In this document: piece by piece, positions 62,958-64,000 of the stretch
How the letters are laid out: every line of letters starts with the position of its first letter
Position numbering within the stretch: the stretch's first letter is position 1
Source: Bradyrhizobium sp. JYMT SZCCT0180
GTDB lineage: Bacteria; Pseudomonadota; Alphaproteobacteria; Rhizobiales; Xanthobacteraceae
Length of the DNA: 64,000 nt
NCBI RefSeq assembly: GCF_018130165.1
Contig: NZ_JAFCLZ010000024.1
Location: 62,001-126,000, forward strand
Direction: 5' to 3'
Notes under the pieces: model-generated
Databases searched by the model: none
What the model saw: the letters and a program-made list of their open reading frames with translations, nothing else
Told to the model about the DNA's origin: nothing
Program-made: the position numbers and the translations under genes

Positions 62958-64000
62958 CTACTCCGCGGCCCTCGGCGCCGCCTGCGCCGGCTTCGCTTCC
63001 GTCACCTTCTCCCGATCGCCGGCAAGGAACCTCTGCACCACGACGAAGAACGCCGGCACCATCAGCAGCGCCAGGATCACGACCGCGATCATACCGCCCA
63101 TCACGCTGGTGCCGAGCGCCTGCTGGCTGGCGCCGCCGGCGCCGGTCGCGATCACCATCGGCAGCACGCCGCAAACGAAGGCGAGACCGGTCATCAGGAT
63201 CGGGCGGAAACGCAAGGTGCAGGCTTCGATCGTCGCCTCAATCAGCGGCTTGCCTTGCGCGCGCAGCTCCTTGGCAAACTCGATGATCAGAATGGCGTCT
63301 TTCGCGGCCAGTCCGATGATGGTGATCAGGGCGACGGTGAAGTAAACGTCGTTCGGCAGGCCGCGCAACGACGCGGCCAGCACTGAGCCGAAGATGCCGA
63401 GCGGCACCGTCAGCAGCACGGCGAGTGGAATGGTCCAGCTTTCATAGAGCGCCGCCAGACACAGGAACACCACCAGCGCCGACAGGCCAAGCAGGAACGG
63501 CGCCTGCGAGCCCGAGAGCTTTTCCTGCAGCGATTGTCCGGTCCACTCGTAGCCGAAGCCGCGCGGCAGCTTGCCCGCGAGCCGCTCCATCTCGGCGATG
63601 GCATCGCCCGAGGTGAAGCCGGGCTTGGCTTCGCCGCTGATGCGGACCGCCGGATAGTAGTTGAAGCCGGCGATCTGCGTCGGCCCCTTCGACCATTCGA
63701 CGGAGGCGAACGAAGACAGTGGCACCAGCTGGCCGCGGCTGTTCTTGACGTTGTAGTTCAGGATGTCGTCGGCATTCATGCGGCTGCCGCGGTCGGCCTG
63801 CACGATCACGCGCTGCATCCGGCCCCGGTTCGGGAAGTCGTTGATGTAGTTCGAGCCGAGATTGGTCGAGATGGTGTTGTTGATGTCCTCGAAAGTGACG
63901 CCGAACGCGCCGGCCTTTTCGCGGTCGATCATCAGATTGACCTGCGGACCCGGCGGCAGGCCTTCGACATAGACCTTTTGCAGCACGCGGCTGGCATTGG
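62958..64000 (-). CDS. RND efflux pump inner-membrane subunit, C-terminal part (5' end outside window)
   Basis: The frame runs off the right edge; about 347 codons are present. It matches the AcrB/MexB second half: VYVEGLPPGPQVNLMIDREKAGAFGVTFEDINNTI, NSRGQLVPLSSFASVEW, then membrane segments around LGLSALVVFLCLAALYESW, VALITIIGLAAKDAILIIEFAKELR and MTGLAFVCGVLPMVIATGAG. HAE1-type pumps expel drugs with a membrane-fusion protein and outer-membrane channel, presumably encoded further right. Confidence 0.95.
   Translation of the reverse strand, partial: NASRVLQKVYVEGLPPGPQVNLMIDREKAGAFGVTFEDINNTISTNLGSNYINDFPNRGRMQRVIVQADRGSRMNADDILNYNVKNSRGQLVPLSSFASVEWSKGPTQIAGFNYYPAVRISGEAKPGFTSGDAIAEMERLAGKLPRGFGYEWTGQSLQEKLSGSQAPFLLGLSALVVFLCLAALYESWTIPLAVLLTVPLGIFGSVLAASLRGLPNDVYFTVALITIIGLAAKDAILIIEFAKELRAQGKPLIEATIEACTLRFRPILMTGLAFVCGVLPMVIATGAGGASQQALGTSVMGGMIAVVILALLMVPAFFVVVQRFLAGDREKVTEAKPAQAAPRAAE

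Overview
The window is a chromosomal segment from a high-GC alphaproteobacterium, most likely Bradyrhizobium or a close relative in the Nitrobacteraceae. The evidence is the gene content and order (yebC-ruvC-ruvA-ruvB-ybgC, tolQRAB-pal-cpoB-tilS-ftsH, zapA-6S RNA-fau, and tkt-gap-pgk-fba), the tandem chemoreceptors without membrane segments, and several dispersed palindromic repeat families that I know from that group. The species assignment is inference. No rRNA, tRNA, CRISPR array, integrase or transposase was recognised.

Layout: 1-3 kb holds the 3' part of metE, a small hypothetical gene and a Rieske oxygenase. From 3 to 15.8 kb on the minus strand lies the envelope cluster tolQ-tolR-tolA-tolB, then a PAS-GGDEF-EAL protein and a FeeM-like N-acyltransferase, then pal-cpoB-tilS-ftsH. 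From 15.8 to 37.4 kb is a mosaic of small accessory enzymes and regulators: a serine acetyltransferase, TetR and HxlR regulators, three YciI/DGPF proteins, one of them paired with an ECF42-type sigma factor, two glutathione transferases, VOC, SRPBCC and DoxX proteins, a single-domain globin, a triple-PAS chemoreceptor and many intergenic repeats. At 37-44 kb comes ybgC, then ruvB, ruvA, ruvC and yebC, with extra genes inserted. At 44-48 kb are two paralogous cytoplasmic chemoreceptors and a fragment of a third. At 48-53 kb are ppk2, ymdB, fau, a 6S RNA, a broken BrnT/BrnA module, zapA and a DUF4164 gene. At 53-62 kb is a plus-strand central-carbon run: tkt, gap, pgk, class II and class I aldolases, a ThiE-like gene, a Sel1-repeat protein and an inositol monophosphatase. 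An RND pump gene runs off the right edge.

Functionally, the minus-strand backbone serves Holliday-junction repair (RuvABC) and outer-membrane constriction (Tol-Pal, CpoB, YbgC). In many alphaproteobacteria these two blocks adjoin; here about 21.6 kb of accessory DNA separates them. A secreted single-domain TolA C-terminus paralogue sits beside ybgC at one edge of that block. The plus-strand block supplies pentose-phosphate, Calvin-type and glycolytic reactions.

The most unusual items are the free TolA C-domain, the c-di-GMP/N-acyl pair between tolB and pal, a palindrome shared by a TetR gene and a DUF2852 gene, a 35-bp duplication of the ruvB start flanking a membrane-protein gene, and several decaying genes (frameshifted tandem DUF6869 gene, frameshifted brnT, a globin/flavoprotein chimera and a chemoreceptor tail).
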